Shown: positions 34,801 through 49,649, counted from the stretch's first letter. The stretch is 64,000 bases of DNA from Montifringilla adamsi (GCA_017590115.1 JAGGNK010000003.1:930001-994000); one strand, 5' to 3'. The notes: a model not told the origin generated them from the letters alone. Numbers and translations are program-made.

Positions 34801-37800
34801 CTTGTTAGAATATTCTTGCTATTTCAATATCTGTTGCAAGAACTAAATTACAGAGGTGTTTTATATAACAGTATAACATTTTTTTAATTACAGTGAAATT
34901 ACGACAGGATGGCCAGAAGAAAAGAGCTATTTAAGCAGAAATACATATAGAGAGACTAAATAATCTTTCACATTTATTATTCATTTTGAATAGTAAATTA
35001 CTCTATTATCAATTTGTGGTCAATTTATATTCTAAAAGATCACTGATGGGAGTAAAAGAACAGTTATAGGAAGTGGATCCTACCATTTCCTGTGGTCTTT
35101 TCTTTTCCCACAGTGCTGATATAATTCTGAGGGAAAATCAAGTCAGTTATTATATTAAATCATAAATCAAATTATACATTTTTTTTTTGGCTCAGATACA
35201 GACTTGTCTAATTCCAGTGGAATCAATTAACAATGAGTTTGTGTGTCTGACTTTAATAAAGGAAGGAGGATATGTTGCTGAAAAGGTAAACCTGTTGGAG
35301 TCTGTTTATACCACTTTACCTTTAGAGGACAGCCAAAATAAGATGTTGCAATTGGTAGGCTATAAAGCAGAACTATAATAGACTTGTCTAGACCCAAACA
35401 CTGAAGGCCCTTCTCTTTACGTGGGAAGACCACCTGTATAATTTCAGATAGATAATGATCTCTATGTCTGTCCCTAGGCTTGGATATGGCCTATGGCTTA
35501 CTGATTTCAAATTAAGTTAGAGCATCAAAATGCCCTTCACGTGCTCAAGAACTTATCTGAGGCAGGCTACATGACAAAGGGTACTTCAAGGCCACATTGA
35601 AATAAACTTTCTGAAACTCTAAATTTCATAGAGGAACTGAAAGCTGCATTGTAGAGATGACATTTCTCTCTTGCTGTCAAAATACTGCTATACAAGATAC
35701 TGCTATAAATTCTGAGAGGCACATCTTCGAACCGGTAGCATGTGAATAATCCAAATGGAAATAATTGCAATAAATCCATCTCCAAGTAGCTCAGATATTT
35801 AAGTGCCTTGATTAATCAGGTGTTGGTTTTCCTTTCTCAAGATGGAAAAACAGGACCCATCTAAAACTCTAATAATAATGTGAAACTTTTATCTTTACTT
35901 CACTGGAATTTAAACTGAGATTCAATGGAATAGAACACTGATTATGAAAGTTAACTTTTTGCAATCTTAATATAAGTACCTGGGATATATGTAATGTAGG
36001 ATTTATGAAGGATCAGCAAAAAAAAAAGATAGACATATTTTTTCAGTATTTTCAACACATATTGGTAATTGATAAAAGTCACCCAGCAAGGGGAATAAAA
36101 CTACATTTTTCCAGCTCTAAATTTTGATTTTTTAAACTTTTAAATTTTAATAATAATAGCAAATATTTAAATCAGGCATTAACAGAGTACATAGCACTTC
36201 AGATCCATCTCAATTAATTCTAAATGTCTAACTGGGGCACTGAAATTAAGTGGTAAGAGTCTTAAGTTGTCTCTACAACCCAAGGGCTGAAACATTCAAT
36301 ACTTAGGTGAATTTAATCTGGAAGTTTTCACTTTTATATGTTGACTATATAAGGGACTGAGGTCAATAAAATTCCTGTTGTAGGCTTTTCACTTGTAACC
36401 TGAGGGTAGATTGGATGAGTTTGGACTGATTTATTGTACTCTCTTCCTGGAGTAACATGCACAAGGATAACAGGAATGCTGTAAAATATTCACTTATAGT
36501 GCAAATACAGTTTGAACTCTTGTGTTAAGAAAATGATGGCATGAAATACCCAGGATCTCTCAGCACTCCTTTTTGCTGGCCTTATCAATGGCCCTAACCT
36601 CATCCAGCTTTGCCTTGCACTGCCCACCTCAACCCTAAATCCCACAAAGCTACATCTTAGTACCTTATTCTTCTCCTGGAGGATTGTGCAGTGGAAGTGT
36701 TCGCAAATTAGTAGAAACATGAGAAATTTACTACTAAAAAACTTTTAGACATGTATATTAGATTCATTCAGACCACTGTTTCTGAGAAGATTTTCCTTCA
36801 CCCTCCTTCATCCCCTCCAAGGATGCAAATCAATGTTCATCTGGTTTATTCTGTGAGGATCTTCAGTGTCTCTGTATCAGTCAGAGACATCTGCTTAAAA
36901 TAAATACATAGATATATGACTATAATTATAATAAAATTTGTAATCAAAATAATCATAATAATTATAATAATACAACTCTAAAAGCCTTCCACTAGGACAT
37001 CAAAAGACAATGCTTTTAACACCGCTATTTAGGGAAGCAACTTGAGAACACAAAAGCTTCAGCGAGAACTATGAAATTTCTCAAAGTACAGGTACATTAC
37101 TAGATTACATGACAGTAGTTTAGGAACTCTCTTTGTGGCAGGCATTGCTTCAAAGACCTGACAGAATAGATAGAGAATGGCCCTTGTGCCTGATCCATAA
37201 CAGTCATTGCCTGTTACACACATTTCAAGATGCATTCGAGCTATGAAGATAATCAAGGCAGCCGACAGTTACCCTGCAGCTGCATGGATTTATGATGGCA
37301 GTGTCAAGAAAATGAGCCAAAATGATACAGTAGCTGGCTTTAGCTGCAAGTAACGTGATAGGCTGTACAGTAGTGGTGTAGCAGCTGCTGTCATTGCAGG
37401 TAATAGGCTATAAAGAAGGCTGATAGCAATACCTGTCATTTCTTAATGGCTGACTTCACTGAAGAGCTTTTGTGGCCTTTAACATGAAGATAATAGAAGA
37501 TACAACAAATTTTACAGCTTTCACATTGCATCCATAATTTATCTTAAGAGTACTGCCCCAACAAGGACAACAGTTGTCAGACAGAGAAAGTACAGAACTG
37601 GCTTTGAATACTGGGAGATTGTCTATTATCAAGAACAGAATTCAAGTACAGAAAACGTTTCCATAGTGTTAAGCTCAGATTTCTGTAGCAAACATTCTTC
37701 AGTTTGCTGTAGATGTGTTCCAGGATATATTGTGGACAGGGACTTCTTACCCTGGAGATTTGATTTTTCAATCAAAGGAAAAATGTAGGAAAACAAACAC

Positions 37801-39540
37801 CATGACCCATTTTGCATTTCAGTAAGAAATATGGTCTTGTGCCATATAAGCTATAAACCTACAAAAATGGTTTTGCACGTATCTAAATCTGTATTGTAGC
37901 ATAATGATCATTATGCTGTTATGACAAGAAGCAGGCCCATTTTTTAAAATTAAAATGGGAAGCATCTATTAACTACTTAGGTTATAAATTTGGTCAAATA
38001 TGAGACTGATTGGCAAAGTGAATATGATGCATTTAAATATGTGATTAAACACTAGTCAAAGTCTCAAAAATTATGTCTTTAGCTTTGTATCACTTATTGT
38101 ATCTCCTATTATTTTTAAAAACATTTTTACTTCAAATTCTTTACATCATGTCCCCAGTAGGTCAGAATTTGGCTTCTTGTTATAGTTTGTTAACACCTGC
38201 TAGACCTTGGTACATCAATCTTCACCATTTTTCATGCAATTTTCCATTGAAATGTGTTTGAACTTCTAGTTAGCAGTGTAGTATTCCAAAATTATGAGCT
38301 TTTCTCGTAGAGATACCTTCAACACTTGGAGAGTCTAGCTAAATGGGGATGGCAGTTAAAATCTCATTTCAAAAATTATTCAGACCTATTGTGGAACTTC
38401 ATTTTGGACTCCCTCTTTCTATCTGTCCTTAATGATAGTTTCTAACTAATTGGTGAGGAGCAAGCCCTTGCATCAGTGCTAGAAGCTGTAAAATTTGCAT
38501 CAAGGTCCTAAGTGTCTTTAAGTTGTTCAGATTGGAAGTTCAGCCCAAAAGCACGACAGATTTGCTGGGACACGTAGTCTTGGATGTGAATAAATACCAA
38601 ATAAAATCTTTGGCCTTGTCATAACAGAAAATGAACTATAGATGTCTTTGAATGTTTTTATTACCAAAATTTTAATGATTTTATCCTTTAGGTTTTACTA
38701 CACACTGTGTGAAGGTAAGAAATACATGCTTTTGCTTGGTGCCTTGAAGAAAGCATTGAAAGCATACTTACACCTAAATAGCAATTTAGTAAGTAGGGTT
38801 TTTTTTGTTTTTTTTTTGGTGATTTCAGACACCTTTCAATCATATTTGGACTGAAGGATTTTCAACAGGCCTATGAGTCTCTATGTCTGTAGACAGCATA
38901 TGATTGTGTATCTGGTATATGTCTGACAAACATACTAGAGCTGTTACAATAAGTTAATACTTTTTCTTTCTGGACCTGTTGGTAAATATTTCTACAATTT
39001 GAAAAAAAAGGATTTAAATGCTTTCAAGTACAAAGGTACTTAAACTCAAACACACATCTACTGATATGTCAAGCATTTGGCTCATAAGAAAACATAACAC
39101 TGAAATCCACTTTATTTCACTATCCTCCTCTGAGCTTGCACCAAACAAAGCTTGTCAGATCTCAGGACTTCATCTGAACAATCAATATTTAATACAGTAG
39201 TTGAGTATGCAATGCACTTTTTCAAATGCATGTGAATTTTTAGGATCATTCTGTACGTACATTAAAATATTCTATGGGTTTTTGTCTGAATATTTCAAAG
39301 CTCTAAAAATATCACATAAAACCCTGAGTATTCTCTGTCTTCATAAGCCACTTGCACAGCCAAGACTTTTTAAAAATTGTAGCTCAAATGGATTTTAGAT
39401 GTACAAACAGAAATATAAAGATGACGGTTTGAAGGGAGAAGCCCAAATTTTTTTCTGTAAATATCAGTTTTGCAAAATCTGCTGTCCCATGCTCTCATGC
39501 ATATTTTTTTAATGATTCAGACAAGTGAAAGTAAAAAAAG

Positions 39541-39594
39541 ATGTTTGCAGACATGTAATGTAAATTGTAATTGTAATGTAATTGTAATGTAAAG
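39541..39594. repeat. (TGTAAT)n short tandem repeat
   Basis: Alternating TGTAAT, TGTAATTG and TGTAATGTAA units over about 50 bases. Confidence 0.75.
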
Positions 39595-41859
39595 GATTCT
39601 ACTTTTGTTCAAAGAGACATAAAAGCATCCTCTTTCATAGATGTTGTATCTTTTTTATCTCGCTCTGAATTGGTGAGGTCTCTGTTTCTGGGAATTTTTT
39701 TTTTGGTTGGTTGGTTGGGTTTTCTTCCTTTGGTTTTTGGGCTTTTTTAGTACAGACAAAGGATAGTTGTGTTTCAAAATAAATGCTTAAGGACTTTTAA
39801 TTTTTTTAGTTAAGCAAAAATATAATTCTGTTATAATGAAGATGATTTCATATTTTGTCAGTGAAGAACTTCTCTGATCATTGAGAAAAGCAAGTTAGCT
39901 TGTGCCAAAAGGGTTTGTCCTGAACTGCTTTGTATGGTTTGTGCCACTTAGTAGTCAAAATACTATTATGCCATTGTTTAACAGATAACTTCATCAGCTG
40001 GGCTGTCACCTTCAGATCAGCGACCAGATGAGGTTCTCTTGACCCATGCTTTGCTACTGTTTTTTTCCCTCTGCAGTAACAGAACATCTAGCTGACAAGC
40101 ACAAACACTTGTGCACAATTTAAAAAAAAAAAAAAAAGAAGTTACATATTTTTAAGCTGCAAATGCACAGCTGTGAAATTCAAGAAAAAGCTGTACAATT
40201 TTCACTTGCAAATTTATGGATTCATGAAGTAAGATCACTGTGGTTGGTGTATGATATGACTGCTGGCTCTTTTCCTACTCACCCTGCCTTTTCCTACCTT
40301 TCTGCTATCCTTGGGAACAAAGCCACTATCCTTGGTTTATTTATCACTACTTAGTCTTTAATTCTCATATAAAGATTACAGTGTAGAGGATAATATTTTT
40401 GATAAATTATTTTATTCTCCTCTTGCATCCAATATTACAATTAAAATATTTGCAACTTGTTTTTTAAAATATACTAACTCACATTTTGATTTTGATAGGG
40501 TGACAGGCAAATCTCTTTTCTTCCAAGATTTATTTTCTCTCTCAAGATGAATAAGATTTGAAAGTTATTGTGGTTCATCTTTTTATCTGCTCATTTTTTT
40601 GCTGTGACAGTAGTATATTTTATATGACATATGAGTATTTTTTATTTTAATTTAACTTAAAAATTAATCATGCTATTACAAAACGTCGTAGAGCAGTGCC
40701 AATTCTTGCTTATATCTAGTGTGTGAATGCTAAATGCCCTTTAAAATTTGACCATACCAGGAACTGTCAGAACCAGCACTTCTGAGGCACTTCATTTGTA
40801 GCCAACTCTACTTAATTCAGTGCCACTGTCTCAATTTCGACTGGTTCAGACTCTCTCCCACAGTTAAGTCTACTTGCAAAAAGTCTAGTTGGAAAAGTTC
40901 AGAGAGGTCCTGAAAATGCCTATAATTGGTAGAACCTCAGAGTCAGGGCAATACCACTGTGAAAATCATGGGCAGTGACATTCAGCCCTTGACCTGAATA
41001 GCATTTCCCAGTTCTGAGATTATAGGACTCAAGGTATATTTGCCTTTACTCTCACAGCTTCCTGCAGCAGAAATAGATAAAATTCACAAATATTAAGGAT
41101 GATGTTGTAATTGACATTCATGCTGTGACTTACTGTATTCCTTTTTTTTCACTATTGAACACTGTGGTGTTCTTCTTAAGAGCTGTGGACTATGCTGCCA
41201 GCTCAGAGAGGGCTTTGGGTGCCAGGGTGGAGCATTGACCAGAACACCATTCCTGCCACAAAATCTTTCGCATGGCATTGGTATTTGGCATAAATCCTCA
41301 CACCATGACAAACCATATGTAAAACAAAATATTTCTATTCAACAAAATAAGTCACTTAGACACTACCACAACAGACTATAAAAATAAGGTGTGCAGGCTT
41401 AAAAGCAAACCTTGATATTTTTCTTTACAGGCAGAAGCAAAACACATTTTAGCAGGGCTAGTGTTAGAGAAAGGGTCTCTTTTAGTGAAATACAGTTGAA
41501 TATTTCTTTTATATAGCACTTGCTCTAATGTGACCTGTGCATGCTAAAGGTCACAGCTAATTTAGCAATTCTTGTTGTTTTCTATGGACAGTTACATAGC
41601 ATACAAAATATGCTACATAAAAAGATTACCCTAGGTTTCTTAACTACTGGATATAAATGTACGTTGTAATGCACTGAAGAGGCTAATTAGAAATTAAACA
41701 TTCCTTTAAAATCATTTTAAACTCAAATTATGCTGACAACCAAATTTTTTTTTAGCTCTTTCTCTAATAGTTGTGTTAGACATTGAAGAGCTGTGCTCCA
41801 AGTCTTGACACATTGTTCTGACTTATGCTCAATTGCAAAGCATGGCTCTAGGGAATGAG

Positions 41860-41919
41860 CCAAAGTACCTGCTTATGACAGGTGAACTGAACCAAAGTAC
41901 CTGCTTATGACAGGTGAAC
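41860..41919. repeat. 32-bp tandem duplication
   Basis: A 28-base identical stretch beginning CCAAAGTACCTGCTT occurs at 41,860 and again at 41,892, giving two copies of a 32-bp unit, 120 bases before the second assembly gap. Confidence 0.85.
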
Positions 41920-42036
41920 AGCTCTCCTCTTTTTAACTACAAGACCAGTATTCTTTTCCAGAATTTTAGAACCCTTCTTCCGCCCTTTCCCTTGTAAAAC
42001 CTGCAGAACACCCAGTCCCCATGCCCCGCCCCCCCC

Positions 42037-42079
42037 NNNNNNNNNNNNNNNNNNNNNNNNNNNNNNNNNNNNNNNNNNN
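42037..42079. other. Assembly gap within a C homopolymer
   Basis: 43 N flanked by a C run on both sides (left GCCCCGCCCCCCCC, right CCCCC). Confidence 0.95.
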
Positions 42080-45000
42080 CCCCCAGGAGCTCTGAGCAGT
42101 AACACAAAAGGTGACAACCTAACATCTGGCTTTTTTTTTGCACTTTGCTAGATGTGAATTAACTGACAAAATTATGAAAAGAAATTTGAGCAGTGGTGCT
42201 CAGTGAATATCAGATGAAAAGACAAAGCTAAAAACTGATTTCAGGACCATCTCCAGTAATCAGATATATAATATTTCAGAAGAAGACTAAAAGCACAAGC
42301 TGAAGAGAAAACATCTTCAGCATCAGTGAAATTAAAACATGTCAGCAGTGTTTTCTTCTGTGTATATTGTCTCATATGCAGGAAAGAATGAATTGAATTC
42401 ATATCTGAAACCAGCCAAGATTTTCTATCTGACTTCATTATGTGTTTCTCCAGAGTGTATCCCCTATTTTCTGCCTGAACTAAAATGTGTGGAGACTTGC
42501 AAATACAAAGCAGCTCTGCACTGCTGTTACCAAATCATTTTAATATGACAAAGGTATTTTTTGTTGTGCCACAGTCATATCTTAATTTTAAGAGTCATTA
42601 ACACACGCTAGATCCCTTTGTTAAAGCAATCCTTGTAAGCGGAGGCGTGAACTAATGAGGGGCTTTATGTGTCCCAGCGCAGCTGGCAGCAGAGATGAAG
42701 TAGCATTACAGTATATCAGAGAGATTTATACTGAGGATTCTCAATAGAAAGATTTTTGGGCACTCGGCTGTCATCTCCTTATAAATAATTAAAATTAACA
42801 AATTATCATTGCTATAATTCAGGGAGTTTTGCTTTCTGTCAGCATCCACAGTGTAGTCAAGATTATATTTCCTTTATTGTTATTTGTAGGATTTTCTATC
42901 ATGTCAAAATATTTGCCCTTTGAAGCTGCAGCCTCCGCAGAGGTCAAACTCTATTGTATGTGCTGCTCTTGAGGTGACAGAACTTTTAAAGACTTGAACC
43001 TATTCTAGCTTTCTATAATGGGAATGTCATCAATTTAAATTATTTTTTTTTCAAATTCATGCTTTAGGGTAGCACAGGATAATACTTTCTGCTACTGCTA
43101 CTGTGATACCAGATTAATGTTCCTTTACCTTTACTTCACAGAACATAAACAAAATGTTGAAAACTGTGCATGTCTTCATCTATCTTTATGTATTAAAATT
43201 ACATTTTAAACCTGTGTAATTTTGATTGCCTCAAATGTCCTAGACTGCTACAATTAACATCAGAAAATAAAGGATTCATAAAATCGTAATTCTTCAGCTA
43301 TCATAGCACACTGCAACTCACTCACTCATGAACTTTATTTTTTCGGACTATTTAATTCATATTACCAAGTGCAATTAAAAATTGGTGAGAGATTTTTCAA
43401 AGCTACTTGGCTGATTTGTGAGACCCCACTGTTCTGAAAAATACAGACAACGAGCAGAATGCATTTTTCTAATATGTCAGAAGATACCAGCAATGAGATA
43501 CATTCTAATCTCATCCTGCACCTAGCTGAGGTTTGTACTGGTGTAACTAGCTCTGTTAAAAACCAGCATTATCTGTAATTAAATAGTCCTGCTTGAATCC
43601 AAGACACCTTCAGGTGTCTTAGGAGTCTGGGTCTCAATGACTTATGGTTGCTTTAGCTTCTCTCTTCATTTTTACAGTTTTAAAACTGTAGTCATATTAA
43701 AAGGTAATTAGTGAATATTATTACTGATAGTAACACCTAGTGCCAAGCTACAGCAAGCAAATATTAAATTAATATATGTGCTTATTAAATTAAATAACAG
43801 TTTTCCCATAAACATTGAGGGACAAATAGTCATAAACCAAACCATAACCATAGTACGTGTAGGAAAAGTGTATTTCAATCTTTGATTATGAGTTGAGAAC
43901 AGAATATTTTGCAAGAACACAAAACTGTGAAGTTCTTCTTCAGAATAATATTTTCTTGCTCTTCAGAATAATGTTATCTTTTCTCATAATGATTCTTTTC
44001 CTTCTTACATTAGGCAGAAGAGCAACAATTATGAGAAAACTGAGGAAAATAAATTTTCTTGCTTCTCCTCCATGTTTCTTAAGAAATATAATATTGTTGA
44101 GCAATTTTGATGCTGCTTTCCTAAAAAGGCATGTTTTTGAGAAGAGGAACTTCACTATAAAGTTTTGAATAAGTGTGAAAGAACCTAGGCTACCTAATGG
44201 AACCATGTAAAAGGAAAGGGTCAGAAATCTCATTCTTGGCCATCAAGGTCCAGCTAACCTAGGTCCCATGTGCACAATTGCTACAGAGTTTATCATATTT
44301 ATCATGTTAACTTAGTTTTAAGTGCTAGAGAGGTTTTAAAGCATTTTCATATGAACCAATACAAGTGTATATTTAGTAATCAGAAATTCTCTTTTGTTTT
44401 GGAATAATTTCCACTTAACAGGGTTAAAACATCCAAAAAAAATGTGAGATTCATCTTGTCATCCTGAATTTGAAAATTCTGAGGTAAAGATGAACTTGAG
44501 TCAATGTTTGATCAGAGCATTTCCAAAGTCAAGGGTCCTTTACCTCTAGATAATATTAGGGGTTTATTTTCAGTGTTCAGAAAGAATAGCAAACCACTGT
44601 CTAACACTTTCTTCCATTGAAGACTGTTAGGATTAAGTTTTTAACTTCTGTTTTACAACTAACTTCATCTCACAAAAATGACTAAAATGGCACATAAATC
44701 TTTTTTTGGATTAACATCTGATAAAAATTACAGAAAAGAGATTAATCACTATTGATAAGTAAGCAAATGTCATGTTTTCTTCCACACCTTTGCATGAGTT
44801 GCAGCTGAAGCATTGGGTGTTAAATCAGTGGGGTTTTTTCATCCTGAATGCATAAAATAATCCTTTTATGAAACGAGTCATAGTAATCAGTTCAGTAATT
44901 CAGCAGTATATAGAGTCTTCCCTAATGCTAAGGGTCTGTTCAGCACTTTAATCCCTTTTGCTTTTTCTGTCTACAGATTGTATAACCTTAAAAATGCCCC

Positions 45001-48000
45001 TGGAAAAAATAATGATGGAGAAAACAAAAAGAAAAAACGTCTTTTCTGAGACAATTTGCTTGTTCATATGATTGCTTATATGTCTCACCAGTACTTATCC
45101 ATCCTACTGTGTGTGCTACAGTCTCAGTAGATGTAGGAAAGGTGAGGACAGAGAAACATAGCTAAATTTAAAATATTCCTGCCTATTTTTTCCACTAAAA
45201 TTATAGCTTTGATTTTCCTGTGCACCAGCCTTTTTTTTGTTAACTATTTGCTCATTTGGTACTGTATGAATAACCTTCCTCTCACTTTTATTAGGGGGAA
45301 GTAGGTTAAATCAGATGGATCAAGATGCGTTGCTACTCTATTTAGAGGAGGTTAGTGCACAAAACAATAGTGCAAGGTGAGTGAATGCTTATCAAGAGAA
45401 AGTTTACTTTTGGCATAAAGAATTAATTTAGCTGAATTGGTGCAATGAAAGTGGTAAACACAATCCCCCTCACTATTGTTTGTCAGGGTGTATTATATTA
45501 TCCTGGATTGCTTTGTCAATAATCTGCCTGGCCTGCAAGCTAGAAATCTAAGATTGCCAGGATGAGTGACAGGCTGAAGATAGCTGATAATTCTAAGGAA
45601 TTGGAGGTGTAAAATCTTCAAGGACTATGTCTACAGTATAAATGCAAGGGTATCTCCACATCATTCTGTACTTACAAAGGCAACAGCATTGTTAATGGCA
45701 GCCTGTCTGTCCATCAAGTGTGCTTCAGGAGGATTTATCCCTTTTTCACTCCTTATCTTCCATGGCTGTGTTTATTTCTAAGCCAGCTGCAGAATAAATT
45801 GTCTCTTGTCTTCACCTCCTACACTGAGTACAATGATATGTTCTGAAACTGTGGTGTTTTTCAGGCATTTCTTTTTCAGAACAGAAACTTCTAATTCTGT
45901 TTGTGTATGGGTGCACTCAGGTGTTTCCATTTTAGACATGGTAAACACAGTTTGTTTGTTTTTTTGCTCTTTTTTTATGGTACTCTCTCAAGGTTCATAA
46001 ATCTGTTCTGTATTGCTAAGGTTTTTGAAATACAGAAAGGAATACATAATGGAACTGGTTCAGGTGATTAATATGATGTGGATGTAATATGGCAAAAACT
46101 ATTCTTTTGTACAACACATACTATATTTTCAGAAAAGTGACTGTAAAAATATCCTGACATTTCATGTTTGTGAATCTTTCTCACAAGTAGGTCCTTTGTA
46201 AATAAAACAATTTTTTCCAGATGCAAGCTTTGAGAATAGAATCTGAAAGTCAAGTTACATAGCTGGTGGCCATGTAGTCATATTAAAAGTGCCAGATTTG
46301 GTTAATTAAGCTATTGATGATGGCACAAGAGACAGTGTTAACATGTTATCTCTTCTTTCTGAGTGCTGTAAGTGTTTTATAATCATAAGACTGCTGAGAT
46401 CACAGGGGTTTTTTAAAATAAGATGTCATTTGCAAAATCACTTTTATAATAGCAGATAGTGTGCACACTGACTTAGAGTTCAGACAGACTTAACACCTGT
46501 CTAAAATAAAAAAAAAAAAAAAAAGCAAGCAACTAATTGGGCATGCTTGGTTGCATTACTTTTTTTGTTGGCAAATATACAAGGTTTTCCATCTACCGGT
46601 TCTAGTTCAGATCCAAATGTGAAATTGAATTATCAAAACATAAAGAGGAGGATATTGTAAAAAACACTTAGTCTAATCAATAATACAGACTCGTGAAGAT
46701 TTTTATTGCCAGATATCATCAAAATTCAGCAACTTAGAGTAGTTTGCTTACTTTTTACTTAAAAGCTTTAAAAGGATTCTCAAAAAAAAAAAAAAAAAAA
46801 AAAAGAAAGAAAGAAAAAAACAACGCTTGGGCTCCCAGTGTATTTTAGCACCAATATGAAATTATACCAGTTTGTTAAATTTTTTTGGTAAAAGGTGTGC
46901 TAATCAATCATGTTTGATATCTCTGTTTCATCTTAATACTCATACTTTTATGAACACCTGTATATGTATTCCTCTCTATATTTTTTGCCAAATGAAAACC
47001 AGAATCTCTCAGTAAGTTCCCTATTTACAGTTTCCAGAATGAGAATCAAAAAATTACTTGATAATTACTGAACGTTGGCATTAAAATCCTATTAGCCAGG
47101 CACACACACAGAGGTGAGTCTTTTATTTCTGCTGAAATTCATTACTGAACTCCATGGTCGGAATTTATTTCTGAAAAAATAGTCATGCATTTACAAGATA
47201 TAGAAGTAATAGTTAAAAGAAACCTTTGAGACAGTGTAAGCTTTCACTTACAAGCAGCCAAAAAAAGCAATGCTGTCCTCCCATTGCTCCTGATTTCCAT
47301 CTCCATAGCATGCTGGCCCTTTCAGAGATGTTTCGTAGTCTTATAGTGAACTGGATTGAGGAATTACGTGAACTGACATGGTGGTGGTACTTGATGCTCT
47401 TCAAATTTTTAGTGGTATAATATTATAATATTGCATATAATTAACAATAAAGACAATTATAATTGTAATAATTATGATTATGTTTGTGATTATAATAATA
47501 ATAATAGTAAGAATAATAATAGCATTTGAGAGAATTGTTATTCATTTTTTGTTTTGCTTTCACATAGAATAATTTACTGACCTAGTTCAGCAAGTGGTCA
47601 TAAAAACCCATGTACCTGTCAAAGGGAATAGAACATGAAAGGGTGATAGTTCAGCCAGAAACAGGGCCAAAGGCAAACTTATTTCTTTTGATGTGGTCTT
47701 AGTTTGGTTTAAATTGCTTATTGAATTGTATTCTAAAATACTCCTCTCTTACTCATTTATTCTAATTATAGTATTTTATGTTACCAATAGCTTGAGTGGG
47801 AATAGTGATTTTTATAGCTATATTTCATGGAAAATGAAAGACATTTATCTCAGAGACTTGATGTGCTGTATCAGTAACACATTGAACACCAGTGTTTGAT
47901 TTCATACCACTCAATCATTTAATCACTGTCTGTGGTATGATATATTGATGACAATGTCATTGAGACATCAGGAAAACCTCAGCAATAGCAAGTACCACTA

Positions 48001-49649
48001 TTGAGTTAAACATTATTGAGAAGCATTTTCAAAGGTAAGGTTCTGTATCTGTAAATTACACCTGAAGTGTAATAGATGCTGACTCAAAAAGTTTTATGTA
48101 CCCCAGGTCAACTACTCGTACAGAAGAACAGCATAACCATTGCTTTGTAAGAGTACCTCTCTTTCATAATTCATGCAGGAATAAAACATAGCAGTAATCT
48201 CATTAGAAGAGGAAGTATTTATAGCTAGGATATATTTATACCTATTGTCTTGAAGTTGTATGCTTGTGAGAATATATAGGCCTATATATAAAATTAATAC
48301 AACATTTAAGGCATTTAGCATCCCTTCATTTATAGCTGTATATAGAGTTGGGAAGGAATAAACTTTTTCTCCAGACCTGATTTTTATTTGGACTGTCTTT
48401 GAAGAGCCATCAGCCAATATGTTGACAATCTCAATTACTCTGGAACTTTTTTTTTTTTTTTTTTTTTTTTTTAAACAGGTATTCGTCTTCTTTCTAAACT
48501 GAGTTTCCCATTCCAGCGCAACTGTAGTCACTTCCTAGTGAGCTGAGCTTGGTCTCAGAAAACCATTCAGCAATTGCTGCTTGCAATTCTTTATTATAAC
48601 TTTTTATAGTTATTTCCTCTACTCAGCTATTGCATTTGATCTCCATCTGTCTCTCTGCAGAGGTTTGTGCATTGTTCAGTGCCTGATACTCCTTTTCCTC
48701 AGAGGATTTTTTTGTTATCTCTGCTGTGTGCCAGGACCTCCTCTTGCCATTGTGACAATGACTGCAAGTCACATTCTCAAATGCAAAGGTGTCTTGTCTT
48801 CAGAACACATCTCCTACCTCTTCTTCCACTCATAATGCACCATGTAAAGACAGGAGGTTCACAAGAATCACTGAAGTTAAACATAATAGCTTCCCAAAAC
48901 TTTATAAAGTCATGATTCTAAATGTAGAATGCAGAACCTACAAATAATACTGTTTAAGGTTTTATTGAAAATATCTCCTGATACCATAACAATTAAATAA
49001 TACTGTTGCTAATTCAAAATATTACTTGTATCTTATTTAACTTCTGATTAATAATATGACCATTCATTGTATTTTATAAGATTTACCCTACAAAAGGATG
49101 TCGTGAAAGTTCTTGATGAGACTTTCCAAACTAGTGCCTAACTTAGGTGCTTATGGTACTAGGGATAGGTGGTTTATTCCCATTAAAATGCTGGCGAAAA
49201 ATACCAGAGTTAAACAGGATTGTATATGTGAACGTGTGCAGACACCATCAATTTCCCAACATCCAGTACTGCATCCAGATATACTGAGCTTCCAGGGCAA
49301 AGTATGGATTATTTTTCCCCTGTATGTCCAGAAATGCACCTTGAACTATGTGCACAAGTCTCCCAAGTCAGATGATGGCTCAGATGATATATTATTCACA
49401 TCATTTTCCCTGCAGATGTGGATCCATAGAAAATGTTTTTGACATATGTTTTCACTTCAGCCAAAATGTAACAGATGACAGTGTTTAAGAAAAACTGTAA
49501 AAATGGCAACTCTGTGATTTATAGGAAGAAAAATTATGGTCATTGAGATAAAACATCGTTATAACTGTTTTTATGTGAAACAAATTCCAGCAGCTTAGTG
49601 AGTCTTTTGTGAGACATTTGACTCCAAAGCAGAACAAGCCTCATCAGTC
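42080..49649. other. AT-rich non-coding stretch
   Basis: Beyond the block at 42,600 it holds a 9-bp-arm hairpin at 43,601-43,620 (AAGACACCT/AGGTGTCTT), a 23-base A run at 46,782-46,804, an ATA/TAA-rich tract at about 47,421-47,524 and a 26-base T run at 48,447-48,472. No gene supported. Confidence 0.55.
42600..42990. promoter_or_regulatory. Candidate conserved non-coding (enhancer-like) block
   Basis: Mixed-composition, non-repetitive sequence in an AT-rich setting, with several TAAT homeodomain cores (TAATTAAAATTAAC near 42,787) and AGGTCA and CAGCTGG-type E-box sites. No coding frame. The call rests on texture only. Confidence 0.2.

Larger units (their letters stand above)
31211..41859. 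other. AT-rich non-coding stretch with simple repeats
   Basis: Contains the 58-base A run at 31,794-31,851, A-rich CAAA-type sequence at 32,345-32,400, TTCTGGGTAT-type short repeats at 34,366-34,415, a TA-rich ATAATT block at 36,918-36,972, TGTAAT repeats at 39,556-39,594 and a (GGTT)n patch near 39,700-39,740. None of the open frames shows a protein family. Confidence 0.55.

Noticed and set aside
35187..35378. 63-codon frame preceded by a T run and CAG
   Set aside because: It looks like an exon after a splice acceptor, but no donor or protein family was recognised.
48112..48531. 139-codon minus-strand frame
   Set aside because: Crosses a 26-base T run that translates as poly-Lys; no domain.
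49113..49442. 109-codon plus-strand frame
   Set aside because: No recognisable domain and no convincing splice context; could be old repeat sequence.
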